Origin: Arthrobacter sp. DNA4 | GTDB taxonomy: Bacteria > Actinomycetota > Actinomycetes > Actinomycetales > Micrococcaceae | Direction: 5' to 3' | Assembly (NCBI RefSeq): GCF_024362385.1 | Contig: NZ_CP101466.1 | Coordinates: 4,216,001 to 4,280,000, forward strand | Length of the DNA: 64,000 bases | Shown: positions 41,418-51,258 of the stretch, one piece after another | Layout of the letters: the number at the start of each line of letters is the position of its first letter | Numbering within the stretch: the stretch's first letter is position 1 | Translations under genes and position numbers: made by a program | Notes under the pieces: model-generated | What the model was told of the DNA's origin: nothing | The model's input: only the letters and a program-made list of their open reading frames with translations | Database searches by the model: none

Positions 41418-42509
41418 ATGACGCTTCTATTCAGGGAAGAGCCGCAGGCCGGCACCCTCCCGGTCACCCCGGTGCCGGCCACCCTCGTCCGTGGCGGCAC
41501 CAGCAAGTGCTGGATATTCCGGGACGAGGACCTTCCGGCTGATGCCCTGGAGACGGACCGCCTCCTCATCCGCACCTTCGGCTCGCCGGACCTCCGCCAG
41601 ATCGACGGAGTAGGCGGCGCCTCGTCCACCACCAGCAAGGCGATCACTGTGGCCGGCACCGATCCGGACGGAACGGTCCGCTACCGGTTCGCCCAGGTGG
41701 CCATCGACAAGCCGGCAGTGGAGTGGGCCAGCAACTGCGGCAACTGCGCAACAGCGCTGGGCCTGTACGCGCTCCATGCCGGGCTCGTCGCACCGACCGG
41801 CGAAGTCACCCGGGTCCCCATCCTGAACACCGTGACCGGCCTGCGCCTGGTCTGCGAGATCCCCACGCCGGGGGCGCAGGTACCCGCTTACGGCGGGCGG
41901 CGCCTCGACGGTCAGCACTACCCCGGCGTCCCCATCGACGTCATCTTCCAAAAAGCGTCCTGGTCCAGCTACGGTGCACAGTTCCCCACGGGCAGCGCCA
42001 CGGATGAGCTTGAGGTCGACGGGAAGCGGTACCGGGCGACACTGATCGACGTCGGCGCCCCGGCTGCGCTCTTCGACGCCCAGGATCTGGGGCTGGACGC
42101 AACCGGCAGCGAGGAAGCCTTGGAGGCGCTGGTCCGGCTTGCCCCGCAGCTGCGCGCAGCGGCTGCCCGCAGGATGGGCCTGCCGCAGGACCTCACATCC
42201 ATTCCGAAGGTTGGCATCGTGGGACCTCCGCCCGCAGGCGCAACCGGCGTTTCGGCCCGGATGATCTCGATGACCGCACTGCACCCCGCCATCGGCCTCA
42301 CCAGCGCGGTCGCCGTCGCGGCCGCCTCGGGCACACCAGGCAGCGTGGTGCAGCGCAGCGTGGTTCCGGCGGCGGAGGCCGGACTCTTTATCCACTTACT
42401 GAAAGGCACGACGGCGCTGGCACTGGATGCAGCCGATCCCGCTGAAGTCTCCTTTCAACGCTCGGCCCGCGTCATCAGCGAAAGCACCATCCTGGTGCCC
42501 AGTGACTGA
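41418..42509 (+). CDS. PrpF-family isomerase (aconitate / oxalomesaconate type), copy 1
   Basis: Protein of 363 residues. PrpF signatures are VPATLVRGGTSKCWIF, then VGGASSTTSKA and WASNCGNCATALGLYALH, with a Cys in each half of the pseudo-symmetric fold. PrpF-type enzymes move a double bond or change cis/trans geometry in methylaconitate, aconitate or oxalomesaconate. It starts an operon with an ABC importer, which suggests that it acts on the imported acid. A second member is at 48687. Confidence 0.85.
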   Translation: MTLLFREEPQAGTLPVTPVPATLVRGGTSKCWIFRDEDLPADALETDRLLIRTFGSPDLRQIDGVGGASSTTSKAITVAGTDPDGTVRYRFAQVAIDKPAVEWASNCGNCATALGLYALHAGLVAPTGEVTRVPILNTVTGLRLVCEIPTPGAQVPAYGGRRLDGQHYPGVPIDVIFQKASWSSYGAQFPTGSATDELEVDGKRYRATLIDVGAPAALFDAQDLGLDATGSEEALEALVRLAPQLRAAAARRMGLPQDLTSIPKVGIVGPPPAGATGVSARMISMTALHPAIGLTSAVAVAAASGTPGSVVQRSVVPAAEAGLFIHLLKGTTALALDAADPAEVSFQRSARVISESTILVPSD

Positions 42510-42548
42510 AGAAACCCCTACCGGAAAAACCCAGCCAAGGAATCAGCC

Positions 42549-43646
42549 ATGAAAATCAGCATTCAAAACCTGCAGCTGAAGTACGGAAGCTTCACTGCCA
42601 TCGAAAACCTCAACCTCGACATCGAAGACGGCGAGGCCCTCGTCCTCCTGGGCCAGTCCGGTTGCGGCAAGACCAGCACGATGCGCTGCATCGCCGGCCT
42701 GGAGGAGCCCACCTCGGGGCGGATCATCATCGACGACGTTGTGGTCTTCGACTCCGAAAAGGGCATCAACCTGCCCCCGAACAAGCGCAACGTCGGCATG
42801 GTCTTCCAGTCCTACGCGGTATGGCCGCACATGACGGTGGCCCAGAACGTTGCCTACTCCCTCAAGCAGAAGAAGCTTTCCAAGAGCGAAATCGATGAGC
42901 GGGTCATGGAGGCCCTCACGCTGGTGGGCCTGGAGCCCTACGCCGACCGCGGCGCCAGCCTGCTCAGCGGTGGCCAGATGCAGCGCGTCGCCCTGGCGCG
43001 CAGCCTGGTCATGCGGCCCAGCGTGCTCATGCTCGACGAACCGCTCTCCAACCTTGACGCCCGACTTCGTGACCGGCTCCGGGTTGAACTGCGTGAAATC
43101 CAGCTCCAGCTGGGGCTCACCTGTGTCTACGTCACCCACGACCAGCACGAAGCCTTCGCCCTGGCAGACCGCATCGCCCTGCTCCAGGGCGGCCGGATTG
43201 TGCAGATGGGCGCCCCGCAGCACATGTACGAGGCACCCGCCAGCGCTTCGATCGCCCACTTCCTCGGTGTTTCCAACATCATGGACTGCACCCCGGAGGG
43301 CACCGCCACCGGGTCCACCACCGCACGCATCACCAACAGCGAGCTCACCATCCAGTCGGCGCAGCAGGCCAGCGACGCCGGCACATCCCCCAAGGTCTGC
43401 ATTCGGGCCGAGGACCTGCAGATCACCGCCATGCCCACCGAACACCCCAACTCATGGCCCGGAACGGTACGCGTGGCGGGCTTCCAGGGCAACGACATCC
43501 GGTACGCGATCCAGCTGGAATCCGGACCCGAACTGGACGCCCTGGGCGGACTGCGCCGCGGCGAACAGCACAAAGTGGGGGACCGCGTATGGGTCACCGT
43601 CAACCCCCGCGAAGTCCAGATCCTGCCGGCTGAGGTCCTCGCATGA
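42549..43646 (+). CDS. ABC transporter ATPase (FbpC/PotA type)
   Basis: Protein of 365 residues. Walker A GQSGCGKTS, signature LLSGGQMQRVALARSL, Walker B SVLMLDEPLSNLDARL, and a C-terminal TOBE-type regulatory domain. It powers the importer made with the next two genes. The start has AGGAA upstream. It overlaps the permease start by four bases (ATGA). Confidence 0.92.
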   Translation: MKISIQNLQLKYGSFTAIENLNLDIEDGEALVLLGQSGCGKTSTMRCIAGLEEPTSGRIIIDDVVVFDSEKGINLPPNKRNVGMVFQSYAVWPHMTVAQNVAYSLKQKKLSKSEIDERVMEALTLVGLEPYADRGASLLSGGQMQRVALARSLVMRPSVLMLDEPLSNLDARLRDRLRVELREIQLQLGLTCVYVTHDQHEAFALADRIALLQGGRIVQMGAPQHMYEAPASASIAHFLGVSNIMDCTPEGTATGSTTARITNSELTIQSAQQASDAGTSPKVCIRAEDLQITAMPTEHPNSWPGTVRVAGFQGNDIRYAIQLESGPELDALGGLRRGEQHKVGDRVWVTVNPREVQILPAEVLA

Positions 43647-45427
43647 GCCTCAAGACCACCGAAGCGGCCACCCGCGCCGACGCCCGCCTCGCACCAAAGC
43701 CGGCGCCCCGGGACTACCGCGCTGCCCGGACCCTCTCGGGCCTCCAGAAGAACACACCGGGCCTCATTGTCCTGGTCATCCTCGGCGTCCTCATCGTCCT
43801 TCCGCTTGCCCTGGTCCTGCTCGCCGCGTTCTCGGACAGCGTTCCCCGGCCGGGCAGCATCTCCCTGGGCGGCCTGACGCTGTCCAACCTGGCGCTGCTG
43901 GCCACCCCCGAAGCACTCGGCGCGTTGGTCAACTCGCTCATGGTCGGTGCCGGCTCGGCGCTCATCGCCCTGCTGATCGGCGCCTTCCTGGCCTTCGTCT
44001 GCGCCCGCTCCGATGCGCCGTGGCGGAAGTTCATCTTCTTCATCGGCATGGCGCCGATGTTCATCCCCGCCCTGGTGGGCGCCCTGGCGTGGTCGCTGCT
44101 GTGCTCGCCCAGCGCCGGCTACATCAACATCTTCCTCCGCGACCTGGGCATTGATGCCGCCATCAACATCTACAGCCTGCCGGGCCTGGTGTTCGTGCTG
44201 GGAATCTTCTACGCCCCGTACGCCTTCCTGCTGCTGCACAGCTCGCTGTCGATGATGAACGCCGACCTCGAAGAGGCTGCCACCGTCCACGGGGCTCCGC
44301 TCCGCACCATGCTGCGGACCGTCACCCTGCCCCTGGCCCTGCCGGCCATCCTGGGCTCCGCCGTCCTGGTCTTCGCGCTGACGATGGAAAACTTCCCCGT
44401 GGCCCAGGTCATCGGCAACCCGGCCGGTGTGGACACACTGCCCACCTATATCTACCGCCTCATGAGTGCCACGCCCGCCAAGAGCAACCAGGCGGCCAGC
44501 GTCGCCGTGATCCTGACCGTTGCGCTGATGGCCGTGACCCTGATCCAGCAGCGCATCATCAACAAGCGCAAGTTCACCACCATGACCGGCAAGGGCAACC
44601 GTCCCCGCCAGGTGCCGCTGCGCAAGATGCGCTGGCCCTTCACCATCCTGGCCCTGGCCTACTTCGCAGTTTCGGTGGTCCTGCCGATGCTGGCGCTGCT
44701 GGCCGCTTCGATGCAGGCCACCCCGTTCGTGTCCTCGATGTCGCAGCTGCTCGAAGCGAACTCCCTCAGCTTCGCGAAGCTGATCGAAGTCCTCGGATCC
44801 AACGACTTCCAGCTCGCCCTCAAGAACAGCGTCCTGGTGGCCCTGATCGCAGCCTTCGCCGACACCACCCTCAGCTTCATCGCCTCCTACATCCGGTACC
44901 GCACCAAGTCCAAGGTGGGGCGCCTGATTGAACTGGTCGCCATGACCCCCCTGGCCGTCCCCGCCATCGTCATGGGCATCGGACTGCTCTGGACCTGGTT
45001 GCTGCTGCCGCTGCCCATCTACGGCACCCTGGCGATTCTCGCCGTCGCCTGCGTTGCAGTGTTCATGCCCCAGGGCTACCGCGGCGTCTCCGCGTCCATG
45101 CTCCAGATGGACCAGGACCTCGAGGACAGCGCCGTGATGCTCGGCGCCGGGCGGACCCGGTCCGTCCTGGACGTCACCCTGCCCCTGATGCGCGTCGGCA
45201 TCATGTCCTCGTTCCTGCTGTTCCTCATGCTCTCCATGCGTGAGCTCAGCGCCTCCATCTTCCTCTTCACCTCGAACACCCGGATCCTGTCCATCCTCGT
45301 CTTCGACAACTTCGACAACGGCCAGAGCCAGGCAGCTGCAGCCGTCAGCGTCCTGTACTGCCTCGTCATCGGAATCCTCGCCGTCATCGCCCAAAAAGTC
45401 GGCGGCGAACGCAAGACCAAGAACTGA
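43643..45427 (+). CDS. ABC transporter permease, fused double (FbpB type)
   Basis: Protein of 594 residues with about 12 helices. Two coupling (EAA-like) loops are present, EEAATVHGAPLRTMLRTVTL and EDSAVMLGAGRTRSVLDVTL, so both halves of the channel are in one chain, as in FbpB and ThiP. Family members carry iron, thiamine, or in several catabolic loci organic acids and phosphonates. Here an organic acid is likely from the neighbours. Confidence 0.92.
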   Translation: MSLKTTEAATRADARLAPKPAPRDYRAARTLSGLQKNTPGLIVLVILGVLIVLPLALVLLAAFSDSVPRPGSISLGGLTLSNLALLATPEALGALVNSLMVGAGSALIALLIGAFLAFVCARSDAPWRKFIFFIGMAPMFIPALVGALAWSLLCSPSAGYINIFLRDLGIDAAINIYSLPGLVFVLGIFYAPYAFLLLHSSLSMMNADLEEAATVHGAPLRTMLRTVTLPLALPAILGSAVLVFALTMENFPVAQVIGNPAGVDTLPTYIYRLMSATPAKSNQAASVAVILTVALMAVTLIQQRIINKRKFTTMTGKGNRPRQVPLRKMRWPFTILALAYFAVSVVLPMLALLAASMQATPFVSSMSQLLEANSLSFAKLIEVLGSNDFQLALKNSVLVALIAAFADTTLSFIASYIRYRTKSKVGRLIELVAMTPLAVPAIVMGIGLLWTWLLLPLPIYGTLAILAVACVAVFMPQGYRGVSASMLQMDQDLEDSAVMLGAGRTRSVLDVTLPLMRVGIMSSFLLFLMLSMRELSASIFLFTSNTRILSILVFDNFDNGQSQAAAAVSVLYCLVIGILAVIAQKVGGERKTKN

Positions 45428-45459
45428 CCTCACACCCACCTTTGAAAGGGACACCCACA

Positions 45460-46578
45460 ATGAAGTTAGCGTCCAAACTCCCCGCCCTCACCGCCGCCGG
45501 AGTGCTCCTGGCCCTCAGCCTGACCGGCTGCGGAAGCGCCGCCCAGAGCGCCGGCGTCGTCACGGCCAGTGCGGCGGTGAAGACCGACGACGGGCTGGTC
45601 ATCAACGGCGAGTCCATCGCGGACAAGGCCACCTATGAGAAGGCCAAGACCCAGACCCTGTCCCTGTACTCGGGCTACACCGACTCGTCCGAAAGCGCGC
45701 TGGTGGACGCCTTCACCAAGGACACCGGCATCAAGGTCAACGTCGTCCGCCTCACCCCGAACAAGCTCTCCGAACGCGTTCTCTCCGAACAGGGCGCCGA
45801 CAAGCTCAGCGCCGACGTCATCCGCACGTCCGACTACCGGATCGCCAAGTCCATGGAGGACGCCAAGGTCTGGAAGGCCTACGACGTCCCCGGCGCATCG
45901 GCCCTCAAGGACGTTTCCGTGGACGGCGGCCAGTTCACCCGCATGTTCAACTCCGTCTACACCCTGGGATACAACACCCAGCTGGTGAAGGAAGCCGATG
46001 CCCCCAAGTCCTGGGCGGATGCCGTCGGCGGCAAGTGGCAGGGCAAGCTGGGCATCGTCCAGGGCGGTTCGGGCGGCAGCACCGCAGCGCTGAACAGGTT
46101 CATGGAAACCAAGATGGGCGGCGACTACTTCGCCAAGTACGCTGCGCAGAAGCCCAAGATCTACGACTCCCTGGGCGCTGAAGCCACGGCCTTGGCCCGC
46201 GGCGAAGTGGCCGTCGGCACGGTCACCATCAGCGGCACCAACATCTCGGCCGTCCAGGACAAGGCTCCGGTCAAGTTCATCGTCCCCGAGGAAGGCCTGG
46301 TCTCCTACGACTACTACCTGGGCATGACGGGCACCGCCACGAACGTGGAAGCCGCGAAGGTCTTCATGAACTACAACCTTTCCAAGCAGGGCCAGCAGGT
46401 CTTCGCGCAGATCGGTGAATACCCGGTCCGCACCGACGTGGCACCGCCCACCATCATGGGCGTGACCCTCCCCGCCGTCGACTCCGGCAAGGTCTTCCGC
46501 ATGCAGAACACCGACGCCGTGACCTACGGCAAGGACGACCTCGCCAAGTGGAACCAGGTGTTCGGCTACACCAAGTAA
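45460..46578 (+). CDS. ABC substrate-binding lipoprotein (FbpA-type family 1)
   Basis: Protein of 372 residues from the ATG at 45460 (AAAGGGA upstream); a TTG at 45442 would include that site and is rejected. Lipobox LSLTGCGS. Mature part: TLSLYSGYTDSSESALVDAF, DKLSADVIRTSDYRIAKS and GEVAVGTVTISGTNIS, as in binding proteins for iron or small acids. It completes the importer, and a strong terminator follows. Confidence 0.9.
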   Translation: MKLASKLPALTAAGVLLALSLTGCGSAAQSAGVVTASAAVKTDDGLVINGESIADKATYEKAKTQTLSLYSGYTDSSESALVDAFTKDTGIKVNVVRLTPNKLSERVLSEQGADKLSADVIRTSDYRIAKSMEDAKVWKAYDVPGASALKDVSVDGGQFTRMFNSVYTLGYNTQLVKEADAPKSWADAVGGKWQGKLGIVQGGSGGSTAALNRFMETKMGGDYFAKYAAQKPKIYDSLGAEATALARGEVAVGTVTISGTNISAVQDKAPVKFIVPEEGLVSYDYYLGMTGTATNVEAAKVFMNYNLSKQGQQVFAQIGEYPVRTDVAPPTIMGVTLPAVDSGKVFRMQNTDAVTYGKDDLAKWNQVFGYTK

Positions 46579-46592
46579 CCCCCGAATCCCAT

Positions 46593-46631
46593 GCCTGGGG
46601 ACCCCGCCTCTACCGGGTCCCCAGGCTTTTT
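46593..46631 (+). terminator. Intrinsic terminator after the ABC importer
   Basis: GCCTGGGGACCC (46593-46604) pairs with GGGTCCCCAGGC (46615-46626), followed by TTTTT. Confidence 0.9.
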
Positions 46632-46657
46632 GGTTTTACCCGCCACCAGGAGGCTCC

Positions 46658-47610
46658 GTGACCGCCGCCCCAGAACTTCCGCTGCCCCGGAACACCTCGT
46701 CCCTGCTGGTCCTCCAGGACGGCAGGACCGTCGTCGAACTTGGCGACACCACCCGCGCCAGCTACGTCGCCTCTGTCCGCAAAAGCCTGCTCTCGGTCCT
46801 GTTCGGAATCCAGGTGGACGCCGACACGGTCAACCTCGACGCCACCCTCGATGAGCTCGGTGTTGATGATGTGGGCGGCCTGCTCCCCCTCGAGAAAACG
46901 GCGCGGCTCCGCGACCTCCTGACCTCGCGGTCGGGGGTCTACCACCCGCCCTCCAGCCCGGGCAGTGACGAGGACGCCTTCCCTCCGCGCGGCACCAAAG
47001 CGCCGGGTCAGTACTTCGTCTACAACAACTGGGATTTCAACGCCGCCGGCGCGATCTTCGAGAAGGCCAGCGGCCTGACGGTCTTTGACGCGTTCGAGAA
47101 GTACCTGGCCGGTCCGCTGGAGTTCGACGACTACGACCCCACACGCCAGCGCATGCTCGGGGACGCCGAAAAGTCCGCCTTCCCGGCCTACCACTTCTTC
47201 CTCTCCACCCGGGACCTGGCCAAGATCGGGCTGCTGATGGCTGCGGCCAGTGGGAGGGCCGGCAGCATGTCCCCCGGGAGTGGGTCAGGGACAGCGTGGC
47301 CACCCATGTCAGGCGCGCAGACATGGCGCTTACCACCGGCTTTGGCACCTGCGACTACGGCTACCTGTGGTGGCTGCCCCGGGAACCCGGCCCGCAGTGG
47401 GAGGGGGCGTTCCTGGCTGCGGGAAACTACGGCCAGTTCCTGCTGGTCCTGCCGGCAATCCGCAGCGTCATTGTGCACCGGCGCTTCGTCAGCGACAGCT
47501 TCGCCATCGCCCGGAACACCCGCAACGCGGCCGCATCCCCGGCTCCCGTGACCCACGCCGAGTTCATGGACCTTGCCCGCGCGCTGGTTGCCGGCCCCCT
47601 TGCCAGGTAG
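46658..47610 (+). pseudogene. Serine hydrolase (beta-lactamase / class C type) with one-base frameshift
   Basis: Start GTG at 46658 with AGGAGG upstream. SVRKSLLSVLFG holds the SxxK motif, and FVYNNWDFNAAG holds the Tyr-x-Asn motif. After RDLAKIGLLMAA the frame is lost. The next frame continues QWEGRQHVPREWVRDSVATH, then MALTTGFGTCDYGYLWWLP, to the stop at 47610. One G added to GG at 47245-47246 restores a single protein of about 317 residues. It may be a hydrolase for an ester or amide form of the imported acid, if intact. Confidence 0.7.
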
Positions 47611-47652
47611 GCGCCAGGAAAGGTAAGTGCACGACGGCGGCACCCTCCTGTG

Positions 47653-48558
47653 TCAGGAAGCCGCGCCCTTGGCGATGGACCGGAAGACCTTGGTGGCCTG
47701 CTGCGCGGCGGGGCTGAGCCTCCGGTTTTCCAGGTGGGCCAGGAGGATGCGGCGCTTGGGGGACCCGGCGAGCGGGACCGCCACCACGTCGGGGCGCAGG
47801 GCCGTCAGGGCCAGCCTGGGTGCCAGGGCGATCCCGATGCCGGCCGCCACCATGCCCTGTGTCTCCTGGTAATCGTTGGCGGCAAACGCGATCCGCGGTT
47901 CGAACCCGGCATCGCGGCATACCCGGCTGAGGACGTCGGCCACGGGGTGCTCGTCGCGTACCACCCATTCCTGGTCGCTTAATGCGCCAATGCGGACCGA
48001 GCCCAGTTTCGCAATGGGGTGCTCCCGCGGTACCAGCAGCACGGTTGGATCGTTTGTCAGCCTGACCAGGGTCAGGTCGGGGTCCTCGATTTGCTGCCAG
48101 GGATAGTCCCACAGCAGCGTCAGTTCGATTTCCCGCCGCCGCAGCCGTTCCAGCAGGCCGTCCCGGCGGGCGCTGACCACCGTTACTGCCACCTCGGGGT
48201 GGCGGGCGCGGAATGCCAGCACCACGTCCGGCATCAGCGAAGCTCCGCCGGTGGGGAAGGTTCCAAGCCGGAGCTGGCCCCGGCGAAGGCCCGCGAACTC
48301 CCCCATTTCGGCACGGGCAGCTTCAACGGTCCTGTCGATGTCGTCCGCGTAGTGCAGCAGGGCGTGCCCCGCTTCGGTCAGGACCACGCCGCGGGGATGG
48401 CGCTCGATGAGGACCACGCCCATCTCCTGCTCGAGTTTCGCGATCTGCTGCGAGACCGCCGAGGTGGTGAAGGAAAGGGCGGCCGCAGCGGACGTCAGGG
48501 AGCCGGAACGGCCCACCTCGCGAAGCACATGAAGCCGGTGGAGATCGAGGATTGCCAT
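47653..48558 (-). CDS. LysR-family regulator
   Basis: Protein of 301 residues. Helix-turn-helix: LHVLREVGRSGSLTSAAAAL, then TTSAVSQQIAKLEQEMGVVL. The effector domain follows a normal length. It is divergent from the second prpF-type gene, with 128 bases between, and so likely activates the prpF-dctA unit in response to its acid substrate. Confidence 0.88.
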   Translation of the reverse strand: MAILDLHRLHVLREVGRSGSLTSAAAALSFTTSAVSQQIAKLEQEMGVVLIERHPRGVVLTEAGHALLHYADDIDRTVEAARAEMGEFAGLRRGQLRLGTFPTGGASLMPDVVLAFRARHPEVAVTVVSARRDGLLERLRRREIELTLLWDYPWQQIEDPDLTLVRLTNDPTVLLVPREHPIAKLGSVRIGALSDQEWVVRDEHPVADVLSRVCRDAGFEPRIAFAANDYQETQGMVAAGIGIALAPRLALTALRPDVVAVPLAGSPKRRILLAHLENRRLSPAAQQATKVFRSIAKGAAS

Positions 48559-48641
48559 GTACTGAGTTTAGCAAAAGTAGATAGTCGTCCATTTATTTGC
48601 GATTGTGCTGAAGGCTCCCATCCCGGATCGTAGAAGTACAA

Positions 48642-48662
48642 GGTGCTGTGAAGTAGAGCACC
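48642..48662. promoter_or_regulatory. Inverted repeat in the LysR-prpF divergent region
   Basis: GGTGCT (48642-48647) and AGCACC (48657-48662) are separated by nine bases, a spacing compatible with a LysR-type site. It lies 25 bases before the GTG of the second prpF-type gene. Confidence 0.45.
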
Positions 48663-48686
48663 TGCAAGTTACGAGGGAGAAATACA

Positions 48687-49829
48687 GTGGGACTCAAAGG
48701 ACATTGGTACCGGGGCGGCACCAGCAAGTGCTGGCTCTTCGATGCCAGGGACGTGGCCCTCCACGCCCCCACCCGCGAGGAAATCCCCGCACTGCTGTCA
48801 GCCGCTTTCGGCGCAGCGGATGCGCGGCAGCTGGACGGCGTCGGCGGCGGAACCTCCACCACGTCAAAGGCTGCAGTCATCTGGGCAACCCCTGGTGCCG
48901 AGGCAGACCTCGACTACCTTTTCGCCCAGGTGGGAATCGGTGACCCCACCGTTGAGCTCGGTTCCAACTGCGGCAACTGCGCCACGGCCATTGCCCTGTT
49001 CGCAGTCCAGACGGGCATTGTTCCCGCCCGGGACGGCATGACCAAGGTCCGCATGCGCCACGTCACCTCCGGCGCGGTGCTCAGCGGATCGGTTCCCACT
49101 CCCGGCGGCCAGATTCCCAAGTCCGGCCTGGCCCGGGTTCCGGGCAGCAGCGCCGCCGGCGTTCCCGTCAGCCTCTCGTTCCACGGCCCCTGGGGCCAGA
49201 ACACCGGTGCACTCCTGCCGACCGGCAACACGGTGGACCAACTCCAGGTCAACGGCAGGACCCTGGCCGCAACGATGGTGGACGCCGGCGCCCCTGCCGT
49301 GCTCCTCGCGGCCGACCAGGCCGGCGTCGATCTTTCCTCAATGACGGACAACCTCACCGCCCAGCTGCCGGACCTCATCGCGGCACGGGCATCAGCCGGC
49401 CTCATCATGGGGCTCCGGAAGCCTGAGGATCCCCCGCAGAACGCTGTCCCGAAAGTCGGAGTTGTGGCACCTGCCGGCGACTACATCGCCGCGGACGGAA
49501 CAACCATTACTGCCGGCAGCCACGACGTGCGGGTGCGGATGCTGTCCATGCTCGCACCCCACCCGGCCATCGGCCTCACCTCAGCCGTGGCAGTTGCCCT
49601 GGCATCCTCGCTGCAGTCATCGGTCGTAGCCACCGCAGCAGGCCAATCACCCTCCACCGGCACCGGAACTCCCCGCTTGCTGCGGGTCGGGACGCCCGCC
49701 GGCGTGATCACCGCCGAAATCATCACCGATGACACCGGCGCCGTCAGCGAAGTGGCCCTCCACCGGGCAGCCCGACACATCGCCACCGCAGACATCGACG
49801 TGGCCCCGGCCGCAGAGCTGTCCGCCTAA
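48687..49829 (+). CDS. PrpF-family isomerase, copy 2
   Basis: Protein of 380 residues from a GTG with GAGGGAG upstream. Hallmarks match copy 1: HWYRGGTSKCWLFDARD, VGGGTSTTSKAA and GSNCGNCATAIALFA. The gene precedes a dicarboxylate-type symporter. Two paralogues in one locus may act on different unsaturated acids or in different directions. The divergent LysR-type gene probably controls this unit. Confidence 0.85.
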   Translation: MGLKGHWYRGGTSKCWLFDARDVALHAPTREEIPALLSAAFGAADARQLDGVGGGTSTTSKAAVIWATPGAEADLDYLFAQVGIGDPTVELGSNCGNCATAIALFAVQTGIVPARDGMTKVRMRHVTSGAVLSGSVPTPGGQIPKSGLARVPGSSAAGVPVSLSFHGPWGQNTGALLPTGNTVDQLQVNGRTLAATMVDAGAPAVLLAADQAGVDLSSMTDNLTAQLPDLIAARASAGLIMGLRKPEDPPQNAVPKVGVVAPAGDYIAADGTTITAGSHDVRVRMLSMLAPHPAIGLTSAVAVALASSLQSSVVATAAGQSPSTGTGTPRLLRVGTPAGVITAEIITDDTGAVSEVALHRAARHIATADIDVAPAAELSA

Positions 49830-49885
49830 AACCCCCATCTCTTTGCCCCATCATTAAGGGGCCGCACCAACCAGGAAGTTGTTCA

Positions 49886-51196
49886 ATGAAGATCAAATCC
49901 ATCCTCGGACACCTGTATGTCCAGGTACTCATCGGAGTCGCTCTCGGCGTCGTTGTAGGCGCACTCTGGCCGGACCTCGGTTCGTCCCTGAAGCCCATCG
50001 GCGACGGATTCGTGAAACTCGTGAAGTTCATGATCGCCCCCATCGTGTTCTGCACCATCGTCGGAGGCATCACCTCGCTGCGGGACACCAAGAAGGTGGG
50101 CCCCACCCTGATCCGTTCGCTGGGCCTCTTCTACGCGCTGACCGCACTCGCCCTGGCCCTGGGCCTGGCCGCGGTGACGCTGTTCCAGCCCGGCGCCGAC
50201 ATGCACATCGATCCCACGCACCTGGACTCCTCGGTGGCGCAGAAGTACACCACGCAGCTGCCCAGCAGCAACCCCGTGGACTTCATCCTGAGCATCATCC
50301 CCACTACCTTCGTTGGCGCATTCGCCGACGGTGAAGTCCTGCCCGTGCTGGTCATTGCCCTGCTGTGCGGCTTCGCCTTCAGCAAGCTCGGCGCACCGGG
50401 CCAGCTGGCCCTGAACGTGGTCAACAGCTTCAACAAGCTGCTCTTCATCATGTTCGGCTACATCATGAAGGTAGCCCCCCTCGGAGCCTTCGGGGCCATG
50501 GCCTTCACCGTGGGCAAGTACGGCGCCCACTCCATCGGCAACCTCGGCATGCTGATCCTTGCCTTCTACGCCGCCTGCATCGTCTTCGTGGTGGTTGGCC
50601 TGGGCATCCTGGCCAAAGTGACCGGCTTCAGCCTGTGGCAGATCCTGCGCTACTTCAAGGACGAATTCCTGATCGTCCTGGCCACGTCCTCCAGCGAACC
50701 TGTCCTGCCGCGCCTGCTGTCCAAGCTCGAGCGGATCGGCTGTGACCGCAGCGTTGTGGGCCTCGTGGTCCCCACCGGCTACTCCTTCAACCTGACCGGA
50801 ACGGCCATCTACCTCACCCTGGCCTCGATGTTCATCGCCCAGGCCTGCGACATCCACCTCAGCTGGGGCCAGATCCTGCTGATGCTCGGCATGATGCTGC
50901 TGACCTCCAAAGGCGCGGCCGGCGTCACCGGCAGTGGTTTCGTGGCCCTGGTGGCGACCCTGACGGTCATGCCCACCCTGCCGGTGGCCGGCGTGGCCCT
51001 CATCGTTGGCATCGACCGCTTCATGAGCGAGGCCCGCGCCCTCACCAGCACGGTCTGCAACATCGTCTCCTGCGTGGCCATCGCCAAGTGGCAGGGTGAG
51101 CTGGACATGGGCAAGCTCCGCTCCGAGCTCCAGGCGGGCTTCGTGCCCACCGAAGCGGAAAAGATCCAGCTGGCCGAACCGGCCCTGGCCCACTAA
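49886..51196 (+). CDS. dctA: DctA-type dicarboxylate:cation symporter
   Basis: Protein of 436 residues. SDF-family features: the KPIGDGFVKLVKFMIAPIVF segment, FLIVLATSSSEPVLPRLL (the serine-rich loop), VPTGYSFNLTGTAIYLTLAS, and GAAGVTGSGFVALVATL. These transporters import C4-dicarboxylates, and some take citrate-like or aromatic acids, with sodium or protons. Position after the prpF-type gene suggests a tri- or dicarboxylate substrate. A strong terminator follows. Confidence 0.88.
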   Translation: MKIKSILGHLYVQVLIGVALGVVVGALWPDLGSSLKPIGDGFVKLVKFMIAPIVFCTIVGGITSLRDTKKVGPTLIRSLGLFYALTALALALGLAAVTLFQPGADMHIDPTHLDSSVAQKYTTQLPSSNPVDFILSIIPTTFVGAFADGEVLPVLVIALLCGFAFSKLGAPGQLALNVVNSFNKLLFIMFGYIMKVAPLGAFGAMAFTVGKYGAHSIGNLGMLILAFYAACIVFVVVGLGILAKVTGFSLWQILRYFKDEFLIVLATSSSEPVLPRLLSKLERIGCDRSVVGLVVPTGYSFNLTGTAIYLTLASMFIAQACDIHLSWGQILLMLGMMLLTSKGAAGVTGSGFVALVATLTVMPTLPVAGVALIVGIDRFMSEARALTSTVCNIVSCVAIAKWQGELDMGKLRSELQAGFVPTEAEKIQLAEPALAH

Positions 51197-51222
51197 CCGG
51201 CCGGCAGGCCACCACCCCCAGT

Positions 51223-51258
51223 GTTTGCCCGGGATCCCAGCAGGGGTCCCGGGCAAAC
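51223..51258. terminator. Terminator after dctA-type gene
   Basis: GTTTGCCCGGGA (51223-51234) pairs with TCCCGGGCAAAC (51247-51258), with additional pairing inside. No T-run. Confidence 0.8.

Noticed and set aside
43127..45460. 777-codon minus-strand open frame opposite the ABC permease
   Set aside because: Asp/Gly/Gln-rich shadow of a conserved permease; no start site or domain.
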